Source: Sulfuritalea sp.
GTDB taxonomy: Bacteria; Pseudomonadota; Gammaproteobacteria; Burkholderiales; Rhodocyclaceae
Direction: 5' to 3'
Assembly (NCBI GenBank): GCA_023229685.1
Contig: JALNYT010000003.1
Location: forward strand, 170,062-234,061
Length of the DNA stretch: 64,000 nucleotides
Below, in pieces: positions 7,341-16,280 of the stretch. How positions within the stretch are numbered: position 1 is the first letter of the stretch; each line of letters starts with the position of its first letter. Below the pieces are notes generated by a model that saw only the letters and a program-made list of their open reading frames with translations, was not told the DNA's origin and did not search any database. The translations under genes were made by a program, and so were the position numbers.

Positions 7341-8759
7341 ATGGCTCGAAATGCATTCCTGACGGTCGCAACCGCCATTGCCCTCCTCTCAGGTCAGGCG
7401 ATGGCCGCGGCAGGCGCTTTCCTGCTGGCTAGCGGAGACGTGCAGGTGCGCGACGTGGCCGGTACTTTGCGCGCCGCGAAGACCGGCATGGAGATCAATT
7501 CCGGCGAAACCATCCTGACCCAAAGCGGCAGGGCACAAGTGCGTTTTACGGATGCCGGCCAGATCAGCCTGCAGCCAGGCACCGAATTCAAGATCGCCGA
7601 CTACCGGTTCCACAAGAACGGCAAGCAGGATGAGTCAGCCGTGTTCAGCCTGATCAGGGGCGGCGTGCGCGCCATCACCGGGGTGGTCGGCCGTCGCTCC
7701 AAGGTCGACTATGTGATGAACACCGTGGTGGCGACCATCGGCATCCGTGGCACCGAGTTCCAGGCGATTTTCTGCAAATCGAGTTGCAAGGAACCGGATG
7801 GCCTCTACGTTCATACCGGCGAAGGCATCGTGTTCGTAAAAAATGCGCTCGGCGAAATCGACGTCGGGCGCGGCCAGACCGCTTTCGTCGCTTCGCCTGA
7901 CACCGCGCCGCGGCGCACCTCGGGCGGTCCATCGATGAGTTCTGTGCCGCAGATCACCCAGCCACCGGTGTTATCCAATGTAACTCAGCCAGGGTTCCAG
8001 CCCGGAACCATTATTACGCACGATCCCTTCGGTTCGTTGACGGTTCTCTCCGGCGGAGGCGTTGCCCTGACTGGCAGCGGTACGTTCACCTTTGAGGGCA
8101 CGACCTATTCCGGTGTGGGTGGCGCAGGGTCCGGTTCCGCCACCAATACGTCCACGGGAATCATTGGTGTGTATATCAACGGCAGCAATGTCAACGGCAT
8201 GAAGGTTTCCCAAGATGGCAATTTCGCCAGCATCCAGTTCGATACCGTGCTCAACGGAACGAATAACGGGGACCTGTACTGGGGCCGCTGGTCGGGCGGC
8301 AATGTCTCTTTCGCCTCTCTCGGGGTAGGCGGCGGATTCCCCTCGGGGACGGTGGCCATACCGGCGTCGGTCAGTCTGCATTACATCCTGGGAACATCGG
8401 TACCGACCATACCGACCTCGGGTAGTGCGAGCTTCAGTTTCGTTGGCGGCACCCCATCCACCGATGCCGGCGGAAACGTCGGTTCCGGGATCACCGGCGG
8501 AACAGTGCACGCAAACTTCCTGAGCAATATGGTCGGGGCGAATTTTACCGTGGTTCATGGCTCGACTCTCAATGTAAGCGCCACCATGCCAATGGGTTTG
8601 AACCATCGCTCCGAGTTTTCTTCCGACAGGATCGGCGGCTACGTCAGCGGTGCAACCGGTACTGTCGCCGGCTTCTTCGTGGGAACCAGCAGCCCCACTG
8701 GCGCCGGCCTGTCCTACTCGCTCAACAACAACATTGTCGGCGTCGGCGCCTTCCGCTAG
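7341..8759 (+). CDS. Secreted FecR-domain protein with TbpB-like C-terminal barrel
   Basis: The 472-residue protein has a signal peptide ending AMA/AAG with no lipobox cysteine. Residues about 30-175 form a FecR-type domain (SGDVQVRDVAGTLRAAKTG, ETILTQSGRAQVRFTDAG, GVRAITGVVGRRSKVDY, TVVATIGIRGTEF). A low-complexity Pro/Thr/Ser linker follows. The C-terminal 250 residues are rich in Gly, Ser, Thr and Asn and end with GTVAGFFVGTSSPTGAGLSY and VVGVGAFR-like residues (IVGVGAFR). That ending resembles the final strands of TbpB-type barrels, which are the handle recognised by Slam exporters. It is coupled to the upstream TPR/barrel gene. FecR here is not next to a sigma factor, so a signalling role is doubtful. 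Cargo status is inferred. Confidence 0.7.
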   Translation: MARNAFLTVATAIALLSGQAMAAAGAFLLASGDVQVRDVAGTLRAAKTGMEINSGETILTQSGRAQVRFTDAGQISLQPGTEFKIADYRFHKNGKQDESAVFSLIRGGVRAITGVVGRRSKVDYVMNTVVATIGIRGTEFQAIFCKSSCKEPDGLYVHTGEGIVFVKNALGEIDVGRGQTAFVASPDTAPRRTSGGPSMSSVPQITQPPVLSNVTQPGFQPGTIITHDPFGSLTVLSGGGVALTGSGTFTFEGTTYSGVGGAGSGSATNTSTGIIGVYINGSNVNGMKVSQDGNFASIQFDTVLNGTNNGDLYWGRWSGGNVSFASLGVGGGFPSGTVAIPASVSLHYILGTSVPTIPTSGSASFSFVGGTPSTDAGGNVGSGITGGTVHANFLSNMVGANFTVVHGSTLNVSATMPMGLNHRSEFSSDRIGGYVSGATGTVAGFFVGTSSPTGAGLSYSLNNNIVGVGAFR

Positions 8760-9051
8760 AGAAAAGCCGGGGCAAGTTGCTCGCCCGAACGGGCCCCTCA
8801 TTACAAGGCGGGGACAGGGGCACCGCCAAAGGCGGCACGAATCGATTCCACTCGCCGGTGATTGACGCCGAAATCCCGCGCCCGAGCCGTGAGGCCGAGC
8901 GGACGCGGATGACCCGGGCCTTTTGATCGAGATAGAACTCGACAGCGTCGACCAAGCCAAGCCGTGTCCAGGTAAATTCGGCGTAGCTGGCGTCGGCTTG
9001 AGCCGACCGTCATGCACACCCGGTTCGACCGGGTGCTTGCTCACCAGGAGC
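8760..9051. other. Intergenic stretch without a recognisable gene
   Basis: These 292 bp separate two convergent genes. Short frames exist on both strands, but none has a ribosome site or a recognisable product. A hairpin with 7-bp arms (CACCCGG-TTCGA-CCGGGTG) is at 9017-9035, just beyond the stop of the minus-strand gene at 9052. It could serve as a terminator, although there is no T-run. Confidence 0.5.
9017..9035 (-). terminator. Hairpin downstream of the peroxiredoxin-like gene
   Basis: CACCCGG-TTCGA-CCGGGTG forms a perfect 7-bp stem with a 5-nt loop, 17 nt past the stop codon at 9052. No U-tract follows, so it may be only an mRNA 3'-end stabiliser. Confidence 0.35.
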
Positions 9052-9606
9052 CTAGTGCCGCCACTTGATCGAACAGCCGATACTCGGCGTCTGCATTACC
9101 GGGCCCCGGCCGCTGAGTGCCACTTGCCGCATCGCCTCGAACAATTCCCGGCGCACACCGCCGGGCGCAGCTTCCTTGCGCGATTCGTCGAGCCGGCCAC
9201 GATACTGCAGTTCCAGATTGGCGTTGTAGCCGAAGAAATCCGGCGTGCACACGGCGCCGTAGGCTTTCGCCACTTCCTGCGACTGGTCCAGCACATAGGG
9301 AAAGGGGAACTGCAGCTCGCGCGCAAGCTGCACCATGTTCTGCCACGAATCCTCCGGGTAGACGGTCGGGTCGTTGCTCATGATGGCAACGCTGCCGATG
9401 CCCAGCGTGGCGAGTTCCCGCGTGTCGCGCACGATGCGATGGATCACCGCCTTGACATAGGGACAGTGATTGCAGATGAACATCACCAGCAAGCCCTTGG
9501 GGCCGCGCACGCTGGCCAGACTATGACGCTTGCGATCGACGCCCGGCAGGTCGAAATCGACGGCGGGGTAGCCGAAGTCGCAGACGGGAGGGCTAAGGCT
9601 GACCAT
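9052..9606 (-). CDS. Thioredoxin-like/peroxiredoxin family protein
   Basis: The 184-residue cytosolic protein has an AhpC/TSA-like thioredoxin fold. The active-site segment FICNHCPYVKAV has a CxxC pair at residues 45 and 48. Further on come the cis-Pro-type segment VCTPDFFGY and the usual strands (SVAIMSNDPTVYPED). This subgroup of roughly 180-190-residue proteins is annotated as thioredoxin family or redoxin, with no defined substrate. The start is ATG at 9606; longer upstream reading would run into the divergent rsmE promoter. The gene stands alone. Thiol-disulfide or peroxide reduction is inferred from the fold. Confidence 0.85.
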   Translation of the reverse strand: MVSLSPPVCDFGYPAVDFDLPGVDRKRHSLASVRGPKGLLVMFICNHCPYVKAVIHRIVRDTRELATLGIGSVAIMSNDPTVYPEDSWQNMVQLARELQFPFPYVLDQSQEVAKAYGAVCTPDFFGYNANLELQYRGRLDESRKEAAPGGVRRELFEAMRQVALSGRGPVMQTPSIGCSIKWRH

Positions 9607-9702
9607 GAGTTGTCTCCGAATTTTAGTTTCGGCCGCTTCGCTTAACGCCGATAATTCCAGCATTAGCCTGCACTGAAACTTGGTTTTGGCGATAATGCAA
9701 AC

Positions 9703-10431
9703 ATGATACCGAGATTCTTCTGTCCGTTCCCGCTCCACCCCGGTGCCACGGTCGAGCTGGCCGCGGAGGCAAGCCACCACGCGCTGAAAGTGCTGAGAGT
9801 CGGCGCCGGCGACACGGCGATTCTGTTCGACGGGCGCGGCGGGCAGTGGCAGGCCACGCTCCATCCGGCCGGCAAGACCTTGCGCGCGACGCTGAAGGAA
9901 TTTGACGACGCCGACTGCGAGCCGCCGCTGGCCCTGACGCTGGTGCAGGCCATGCCCGCCAGCGACAAGATGGATTGGGTGGTGCAAAAGGCGGTCGAAC
10001 TCGGAATCCGCCACATCCAGCCGGTGACCGCGAAGCGCAGTCTGATCCGGCTTTCCGCCGAACGCGCGACACGCCGCGTGGAACATTGGCGCAACATTGC
10101 CATCGCCGCCTGCGAGCAATCCGGGCGCAATCGCGTCCCGGCGGTATCGCCAATTCTTGATCTACCGCAATATCTTGGTGTCGCAGCGCAGGAGAATGGG
10201 CTACGCTTCGTCTGTGCGCCGGGGGCAGCCGACTCCCTGCGCGACCTGAAGGCGCCGACGGTGCCGGTCAGCCTGCTGGTTGGCCCGGAAGGCGGCTTCG
10301 AGGAAGGTGAATTGTTGGCGGCGCGGGCCGCCGGCTTCCATCCCATCGGGCTGGGGCCGCGCGTGCTGCGTACCGAAACCGCCGGACTTGTCGCTGTAGC
10401 GGCAATGATGGCACTTTGGGGAGACTGGTAA
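9703..10431 (+). CDS. rsmE: 16S rRNA (uracil-1498-N3)-methyltransferase RsmE
   Basis: It methylates N3 of U1498 in 16S rRNA with S-adenosylmethionine. The 242 residues have the N-terminal PUA-like domain (MIPRFFC to about 75) and a SPOUT methyltransferase domain with its trefoil-knot motifs: KMDWVVQKAVELGI, LLVGPEGGF at about residues 190-198, and LGPRVLRTETA near the C-terminus. Its stop codon overlaps the start of the next gene by 1 nt (TAATG), suggesting coupled translation with the PPK2 kinase. Confidence 0.96.
   Translation: MIPRFFCPFPLHPGATVELAAEASHHALKVLRVGAGDTAILFDGRGGQWQATLHPAGKTLRATLKEFDDADCEPPLALTLVQAMPASDKMDWVVQKAVELGIRHIQPVTAKRSLIRLSAERATRRVEHWRNIAIAACEQSGRNRVPAVSPILDLPQYLGVAAQENGLRFVCAPGAADSLRDLKAPTVPVSLLVGPEGGFEEGELLAARAAGFHPIGLGPRVLRTETAGLVAVAAMMALWGDW
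9796..9819. repeat. Copy of dispersed 25-bp motif inside rsmE
   Basis: AGAGTCGGCGCCGG followed by CGACACGGCG, read as RVGAGDTA in the sense frame, the same frame as in cbbY and bioC. Confidence 0.5.
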
Positions 10432-12146
10432 TGTTCGAATCTGCGGAAATCGGTCACAAGATCGACAAGGACACCTACAAGAAGGCCGTGCCGGAACTGC
10501 GCGCCGCCCTGCTCGACGCCCAGTTCGATCTCAAGGAAAACGGCAAGATTCCGGTCATCGTTCTGGTCAGCGGCCAGGACGGTGCCGGCAAGGGCGAGAC
10601 CATCAACATCCTCTACGAGTGGATGGATCCGCGCTTCATCTCGACGCTGGCCTTCTCGGCGCCAAGCGACGAGGAGCGGTCGCGGCCGTTCATGTGGCGC
10701 TACTGGCGTGCGCTGCCGCCCAAGGGACGGGTCGGCGTGTTCGCCGGTTCCTGGTATTCGAGCCCGATCCACGACCGCCTCGACGGCGGCATGACCAAGG
10801 CGGCGATGGATGCGCGCATCGACCAGATCAACCGCTTCGAAGCCATGCTGGTCAATGAAGGCGCGCTGGTGCTCAAGTTCTGGTTCCACCTGACCAAGGA
10901 CGGCCAGAAGCGCCGCTTGAAAGAACTGGAAAAAGACCCGAAGACGGCCTGGCGTGTCACCAAGTGGAACTGGGAACGTCTGAAGACCTACGACAAACTG
11001 CAGGACGTGGTCGGCCACGTGCTGCGCATGACCAACACGGCGTGGGCCCCCTGGATCATCATCGAGGGGGAGGATGACCGCTATCGCTCGCTGACGACCG
11101 GCAAGATCCTGCTCGAGGCGATCCGCCAGCGCCTGGACAACCCCGGCTATCACACCACGCCGGTGGCACCGCCGATACGGGTGAACATCGATGGCCGCAA
11201 CGTGCTCTCCGAACTCAACCTGAACAGGACGATCACCGAGAAGCAATACGACGATCAACTGGCACGCTGGCAGGGCAAGCTGTCGGAACTGGTGCGCGAC
11301 CCGCGCTTCAAGGGGCGTTCGGTGGTCTGTGCCTTCGAGGGCGCGGATGCGGCCGGCAAGGGGGGCGCCATCCGCCGCATCGCCGCCGCGATGGATGCGC
11401 GCGACTACCAGGTCGTGCCGGTGGCAGCGCCGACCGAGGAAGAACGCGCCCAGCCCTACATGTGGCGTTTCTGGCGGCACATTCCGCGCAACGGCCGGGT
11501 GACGATCTTCGACCGCACCTGGTATGGCCGCGTGCTGGTCGAGCGCGTCGAGGGCTTCTGTGCCGAGGCCGACTGGCTGCGCGCCTATTCCGAGATCAAC
11601 GACTTCGAACACGATTTGTCCGAAGCCGGCGTCATCGTCTGCAAATTCTGGCTCCAGGTCAGCCAGGAAGAGCAACTGAAGCGGTTCACCGAACGCGAGA
11701 AGATCCAATTCAAGCGCTTCAAGATCACCGAAGAAGACTGGCGCAACCGCGAGAAATGGGATGCCTACCAGCAGGCCATTTGCGACATGGTGGATCGCAC
11801 CAGCACCGGTTCGGCACCGTGGACCCTGGTCGAGGCCAACGACAAGAACTACGCCCGGGTCAAGATCCTGCGTACCCTGTGTGAAAGGCTCGAGGCCGAA
11901 CTGGAAGGCAAACCCGTGCCGACCGAGAAGCCCGAAAAGCCGGCCAAGGCAGACAAGGAGAAGAAGGCCGACAAGGACAAAAAGTCCGGCAAGGACAAGA
12001 AAGACAAGAAGGACCGGAAGGAACCAGCGGAACAGAAGGCAGAGGAAAAACCCAAGGCCTCCAAGGAGCCGCCGCGACCCGTCATGCCTAAAGCGCCTGC
12101 CGCCACGAGGACAGTCAAGCCGAAGAAAGCCAAGACCGCTACATGA
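10431..12146 (+). CDS. pap: Two-domain polyphosphate kinase 2 (class II, polyphosphate:AMP phosphotransferase) with lysine-rich tail
   Basis: Class II PPK2 enzymes use polyphosphate to phosphorylate AMP to ADP (known for the family). The 571-residue protein has two PPK2 domains. The N-terminal one has Walker A GQDGAGKGE at 48-56 and RPFMWRYWRALP; the C-terminal one has FEGADAAGKGG at about 303-313, QPYMWRFWRHIP and FDRTWYGRVLVERV. As usual, the C-terminal copy looks the more catalytic. Residues about 495-571 form an unusual Lys/Glu/Pro-rich tail (KADKEKKADKDKKSGKDK), probably disordered. The ATG at 10431 overlaps the rsmE stop, and the 3' end overlaps argA by 4 nt. Confidence 0.92.
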   Translation: MFESAEIGHKIDKDTYKKAVPELRAALLDAQFDLKENGKIPVIVLVSGQDGAGKGETINILYEWMDPRFISTLAFSAPSDEERSRPFMWRYWRALPPKGRVGVFAGSWYSSPIHDRLDGGMTKAAMDARIDQINRFEAMLVNEGALVLKFWFHLTKDGQKRRLKELEKDPKTAWRVTKWNWERLKTYDKLQDVVGHVLRMTNTAWAPWIIIEGEDDRYRSLTTGKILLEAIRQRLDNPGYHTTPVAPPIRVNIDGRNVLSELNLNRTITEKQYDDQLARWQGKLSELVRDPRFKGRSVVCAFEGADAAGKGGAIRRIAAAMDARDYQVVPVAAPTEEERAQPYMWRFWRHIPRNGRVTIFDRTWYGRVLVERVEGFCAEADWLRAYSEINDFEHDLSEAGVIVCKFWLQVSQEEQLKRFTEREKIQFKRFKITEEDWRNREKWDAYQQAICDMVDRTSTGSAPWTLVEANDKNYARVKILRTLCERLEAELEGKPVPTEKPEKPAKADKEKKADKDKKSGKDKKDKKDRKEPAEQKAEEKPKASKEPPRPVMPKAPAATRTVKPKKAKTAT

Positions 12147-13486
12147 CGCTTGACACCCGCAGCAGTCAACCGGATACCGACGCCCGCCTGGTCGCCTGGG
12201 TGCGCCAGGCGGCGCCGTATATCCATGCCTTTCGCGGCCGCACCTTCGTCATCGCCTTCGGTGGCGAAGTACTCGAGGCAGGAGCCGCGCAGGCGCTGAT
12301 TCATGACATTGCACTGCTCGACAGCATGGGCATTCGCCTGGTGCTGGTGCACGGGGCGCGGCCGCAGATCGACGCCGAGATGCTGTCGCGCGGCCTCACG
12401 CCGAAGTTCCACAAGGGTTTGCGGGTCACCGACGCCGAGGCGCTGGAGTGCGTCAAGCGCGCCATGGGCGTCACCCGCATCGAAATCGAGGCGCTGCTCT
12501 CGCAGGGGCTGCCCAACACGCCGATGGCGGGTGCGTTCCTGCGCGTCACCGGCGGCAACTTCATCACCGCGCGCCCGGTCGGCGTGGTCGACGGCATCGA
12601 CTTCCAATACACCGGCGCGATTCGCAAGGTCATCGCCGAAGAAATCCAGGCCGACCTCGCCCAGGAAAACGTGGTGCTGATCACGCCGATCGGCGCCTCA
12701 CCCACCGGCGAAATTTTCAACCTGGCCTGGGAAGAGGTGGCCGAGGCCGTGGCGGTGGCGGTCAAGGCCGACAAGCTGATTTATCTGTGCGACGGGCCGG
12801 GGCTGGTCAACCCCAAGGGTGCATTGATCGATGCCCTCACCGCCGACGAAGCGCAGAAACTGGTCAATCGGCATTTGTCGGTGCAGGCGCCGGAAGCCGC
12901 CCGCGTCCTGCCCAGCGCGATACGTGCCTGCCGCGCCGGAGTCGGTCGCGTGCATTTCCTCGACCGGCAGGCCGACGGTGCGATGCTGATGGAATTCTTT
13001 ACCCGCGACGGCGTCGGTACGGTGATGACCAGTGCGCCGCTGGCGCTGCTGCGCGATGCCACGATCGACGACGTCGGCGCCATTCTTGGCCTGATCGAAC
13101 CGCTGGAAGCCGATGGCACACTGGTCAAGCGCGGACGCGAACGGCTCGAAATCGAAATCACCCGTTTCTCGGTGGTGGAACACGATGGCGTGATCGTCGG
13201 CTGCGCGGCGGTCTATCCGTTCTCCACCGAAAAGTCGGCGGAACTGGCCTGCCTTGCCGTGATGCCGGATTTTCGCCGCTGTGGCTACGGCGACCAGTTG
13301 CGCAGCCACATCGAGGCCCGTGCCAAGAAGATGAAACTGAAGCGTCTGTTCGTCCTGACCACCCGCACCGCGCACTGGTTCATCGAACGCGGCTTCGTCG
13401 AAGCCGGCGTTGATGAACTGCCCGAAGCACGGCGCGAACTCTACAATTTGCAGCGCCGTTCGAAAGTCCTGGTGAAGTCGCTGTAG
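12143..13486 (+). CDS. argA: N-acetylglutamate synthase, classical ArgA
   Basis: It makes N-acetylglutamate from glutamate and acetyl-CoA, the first step of arginine synthesis. The 447 residues match the classical form: an amino-acid-kinase-like regulatory domain at about 25-290 (RTFVIAFGGEVLE, LVLVHGARPQID, GLRVTDAEALE) that binds arginine, and a C-terminal GNAT acetyltransferase domain (AELACLAVMPDFRRCGYGDQL). ATGA overlap with the upstream PPK2 gene indicates translational coupling, although the two functions have no obvious link. Confidence 0.96.
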   Translation: MTLDTRSSQPDTDARLVAWVRQAAPYIHAFRGRTFVIAFGGEVLEAGAAQALIHDIALLDSMGIRLVLVHGARPQIDAEMLSRGLTPKFHKGLRVTDAEALECVKRAMGVTRIEIEALLSQGLPNTPMAGAFLRVTGGNFITARPVGVVDGIDFQYTGAIRKVIAEEIQADLAQENVVLITPIGASPTGEIFNLAWEEVAEAVAVAVKADKLIYLCDGPGLVNPKGALIDALTADEAQKLVNRHLSVQAPEAARVLPSAIRACRAGVGRVHFLDRQADGAMLMEFFTRDGVGTVMTSAPLALLRDATIDDVGAILGLIEPLEADGTLVKRGRERLEIEITRFSVVEHDGVIVGCAAVYPFSTEKSAELACLAVMPDFRRCGYGDQLRSHIEARAKKMKLKRLFVLTTRTAHWFIERGFVEAGVDELPEARRELYNLQRRSKVLVKSL

Positions 13487-13547
13487 AACCGGCCGGAAGT
13501 CGATGTAAACTGGGCGTCTTCTTGTAGTCTTAGCGAAAGGAAACCCT

Positions 13548-13817
13548 GTGGCACGCATGGTCAATTGCATCAAACTCGGGCGCGAGGCCGAAGGTCTCGA
13601 CCAGCCTCCCATGCCGGGTGAAATGGGCAGGAAATTGTATGAAAACGTCTCCAAGGAAGCGTGGCAGCAATGGATCAAGCTGCAGACCATGATCATCAAC
13701 GAGAACCGCCTGAGTCTGGCCGACGCCCAGCATCGAAAGTATCTGGCCGAGCAGGTGCAGAAGCACTTTTTTGGCGAAGGTGCAGATCAGGTAGGCGGCT
13801 ACGTTCCTCCAACCTGA
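13548..13817 (+). CDS. yggX: Fe(2+)-trafficking / oxidative protection protein YggX
   Basis: YggX proteins protect iron-sulfur proteins from oxidation and may carry Fe(II). The 89 residues match the family: VNCIKLGREAEGLDQPPMPG near the start with the conserved single cysteine, then KEAWQQWIKLQTMIINENR and QVQKHFFGEG. The start is GTG with GAAAGGA 6-12 nt upstream; the family begins at this point. Confidence 0.96.
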   Translation: MARMVNCIKLGREAEGLDQPPMPGEMGRKLYENVSKEAWQQWIKLQTMIINENRLSLADAQHRKYLAEQVQKHFFGEGADQVGGYVPPT

Positions 13818-13885
13818 GCGCTGCCTGGGTCAGCCGCGTTTAGGCCGGCCCGTAACTCCCTGTTTCATCGCCACACGGCGCGCGG

Positions 13886-14557
13886 TCAGCGTAGATGGGT
13901 CTGCACGCCGTCCGCGGTGGCCAGCAACAGCACGTCCGCGCCGCGCTGCGCGAACAGGCCATTGGTGACGACGCCGACGATCTGGTTGATCTGAGTCTCG
14001 AGACCTAGCGGATCGGTGATCGACAGGCCATGCACGTCGAGGATCAGGTTGCCGTTGTCGGTCACCAAGTCCTTGCGCAGTTTCGGCTTGCCGCCGAGTT
14101 TGGCCAGTTCGCGACCGACATAGGCGCGCGCCATCGGAATCACTTCCACCGGCAGCGGAAAACGGCCCATGGTCTGCACCCGCTTCGAGGCGTCGCAGAT
14201 GCAGACAAAAGTTCCGGCGACGGCAGCCACGATCTTCTCGCGCGTCAGTGCACCGCCACCGCCTTTGACCATCGCCATGCTGCCGTCGATCTCGTCCGCA
14301 CCGTCGACATAGATGCCTATGGCATCGACATCGTTGAGATCGAGCACGCGGATGCCATGGCCGGCCAACCGCTTCGCCGTCGCCTCGGAACTTGCAACGG
14401 CGCCGCCGAGGCGGTCCTTGATGGCGGCAATCGCGTCGATGAAGAAATTCGCCGTGGAGCCGGTGCCGACGCCCAGGATTGCCCCGACCGGCAAGCGGTC
14501 AGCAACGTAATCACGCGCCGCGCGCGCGACCGCCTGCTTCAATTCGTCTTGTGTCAT
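13886..14557 (-). CDS. rpiA: Ribose-5-phosphate isomerase A
   Basis: It interconverts ribose-5-phosphate and ribulose-5-phosphate in the pentose phosphate and Calvin pathways. The 223 residues carry the RpiA signatures: GVGTGSTANFFID near residue 30, VDGADEID with catalytic Asp, KGGGGALTREKI at about 120, and PVEVIPMA. It starts 8 nt after the stop of the upstream 561-aa gene and so may be cotranscribed with it. Confidence 0.97.
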   Translation of the reverse strand: MTQDELKQAVARAARDYVADRLPVGAILGVGTGSTANFFIDAIAAIKDRLGGAVASSEATAKRLAGHGIRVLDLNDVDAIGIYVDGADEIDGSMAMVKGGGGALTREKIVAAVAGTFVCICDASKRVQTMGRFPLPVEVIPMARAYVGRELAKLGGKPKLRKDLVTDNGNLILDVHGLSITDPLGLETQINQIVGVVTNGLFAQRGADVLLLATADGVQTHLR

Positions 14558-14565
14558 AAGATCCT

Positions 14566-16251
14566 TCAGGAAATACGGGTAAATTCGATTCGATCATAAT
14601 CCGGCCCGCGGTCGAGCAAATTGTCGAGTCGTACGCGCCAAAGTCCAGTTTCACTGCGCAGTTCGACCTCCAACTCGGCGATAAAGGTCTCCGCAGGCAG
14701 AATCAGCTCGTGGCCGTCGAGGCTGATGATGATCGCGTCGGACCAGCCATGGCCGCCATCCGCCACCCTGGTCCAGACGCTTTCTTCGCCGACCGGCTTC
14801 GCCAGGGCGGCGATCGATGGCCAGCCCAGGGTTTCGACACCTATGCTGGGCCGATTCGCGGCGTCACGCCCGATGCGCCGGATCAGGCCCAGGCGCCAAT
14901 CGATTTCGTCGGCTTCCCGAAAACAGATCAGCAAGCCAATGCGGTGGCGCGGCAACACGGCCGGCAAGACGACCCCGAGACCTGTTGCGCTGCCGTCCAC
15001 CTGCTTCCAGCTTTCCATTTGCGCCAGGTCGCCGTCCGTTTCAAGCCGACGCAGAATTTCCATCGGGCTTTTGACCTCGTCGGCAACCGGTTCGGCAGTC
15101 TTGTCATCCTTCGCGGCGACGGAACCAAAGCGGGTTTCTTCGAACTGCCGGGTGATCCGCTCAAAGTCATTGCCTTCGTATTTGAATGAGCGTCCCATGC
15201 GCGCAAAATTCGCCGCAGCAATCATGCGCCGGGCCAATCCAAAGCCGAGCATCACGCGCAACTCGACCATGCGCGCTACCCGGTCCTTGCCTCGCTTCGG
15301 CGGCGCGGACGCCCAATGCGTCATCAGGATCGAGATGGCGCTATCGATCTGCGCGCGACTGGCGGGTAACTGCTTGAACCACTCCGGAGCACCTCCCGCC
15401 TTCTTCACCTGCGCCGCCAGCCGCATCAGGGTGCTACCCAACTTCGGTACCGAGCAGTAGCGCAGAGTGCTGCTCCCAGGCTCGCCCTGCGTCAAGCGTT
15501 GCGGACCCTTCGCCGCCGACAGGTCAATGCAATGCGTGCTCAGTTCATGGCGCTGCGAACTCAGGTCCAGTCCGTCGCAGAACCGCAGGACGGCCTCGGC
15601 GAATTCCATCTGCTGCGGCACCAGATTGCTGATCGGGACAAATTCAAGATACAGCCCGATCAGGTACTCGTCCAGCGGTGTCGTATCCTCTTCGTTGCGA
15701 TAGGGAGCGACACGGGTCTTCATCAGTTCCAGGCGTCCGAGTACCTGCAGCAATTCGTGGGCATCCTGCCACAGCTGCGCTGTCGGCCTGCGGTAGCGGA
15801 AGTGCTGCAGCTTCTTGCGCAGGGCCCAAGCCATCATCGCGCGGGCGGCGCAGCGTGCCATACGGAGCTTGTCGTCGTCCGCCGGCAATTCCAGCGAGGG
15901 TGTCAAGAACGACCGGTAACAGCGGAACTGAAGTTCGGCGTGGGTTTCAAGCGCAGACCAGGCCGAGTCCGTCAGATATTCGCGTTCGCCGGTGGAAAGG
16001 TAGCGTGACAGCAGATGCCGGGCGCTGGGGCGGGAAAACTGATCCAGCCGGGCCAGGGCACGCAGGGCGAGCACCGGGCCGATTTCCTCGACGCTGGCCT
16101 CCATGCCGGCCAGCAATTCATCGATATCGAACAGCAGGCGTCGCGGATCCGACACGGGAATGTCTGCCATCAGGGCATTCAAACTCGCGTCCGAAGCCAG
16201 CGGATGGTCGGACTTCTCTTTCTTGAAGCGGGAGGTAAGCTTCTTGAACAC
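14566..16251 (-). CDS. Conserved hypothetical protein, possible PilZ-like C-terminal domain
   Basis: The product is not recognised with confidence. The 561 residues begin with a basic segment (MFKKLTSRFKKEKS), have no signal peptide or membrane helix, and are mostly helical in the first 400 residues (LLFDIDELLAGMEASVEEIGP, ALRALARLDQFSRPSARHLL). The last 130 residues look beta-rich (HRIGLLICFREADEIDWRLG, RPSIGVETLGWPS, ILPAETFIAELEVELRS). These features recall betaproteobacterial cytosolic proteins with a PilZ-like end, but the RxxxR signature for c-di-GMP is not clear. It ends 8 nt before rpiA. Confidence 0.5.
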   Translation of the reverse strand: MFKKLTSRFKKEKSDHPLASDASLNALMADIPVSDPRRLLFDIDELLAGMEASVEEIGPVLALRALARLDQFSRPSARHLLSRYLSTGEREYLTDSAWSALETHAELQFRCYRSFLTPSLELPADDDKLRMARCAARAMMAWALRKKLQHFRYRRPTAQLWQDAHELLQVLGRLELMKTRVAPYRNEEDTTPLDEYLIGLYLEFVPISNLVPQQMEFAEAVLRFCDGLDLSSQRHELSTHCIDLSAAKGPQRLTQGEPGSSTLRYCSVPKLGSTLMRLAAQVKKAGGAPEWFKQLPASRAQIDSAISILMTHWASAPPKRGKDRVARMVELRVMLGFGLARRMIAAANFARMGRSFKYEGNDFERITRQFEETRFGSVAAKDDKTAEPVADEVKSPMEILRRLETDGDLAQMESWKQVDGSATGLGVVLPAVLPRHRIGLLICFREADEIDWRLGLIRRIGRDAANRPSIGVETLGWPSIAALAKPVGEESVWTRVADGGHGWSDAIIISLDGHELILPAETFIAELEVELRSETGLWRVRLDNLLDRGPDYDRIEFTRIS

Positions 16252-16280
16252 GGTACCGGCAAGTGTAGCCGATGATCAGC

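Noticed and set aside
8760..9051. Transposase remnant
   Set aside because: Short frames show no transposase motif, inverted ends or target duplication.
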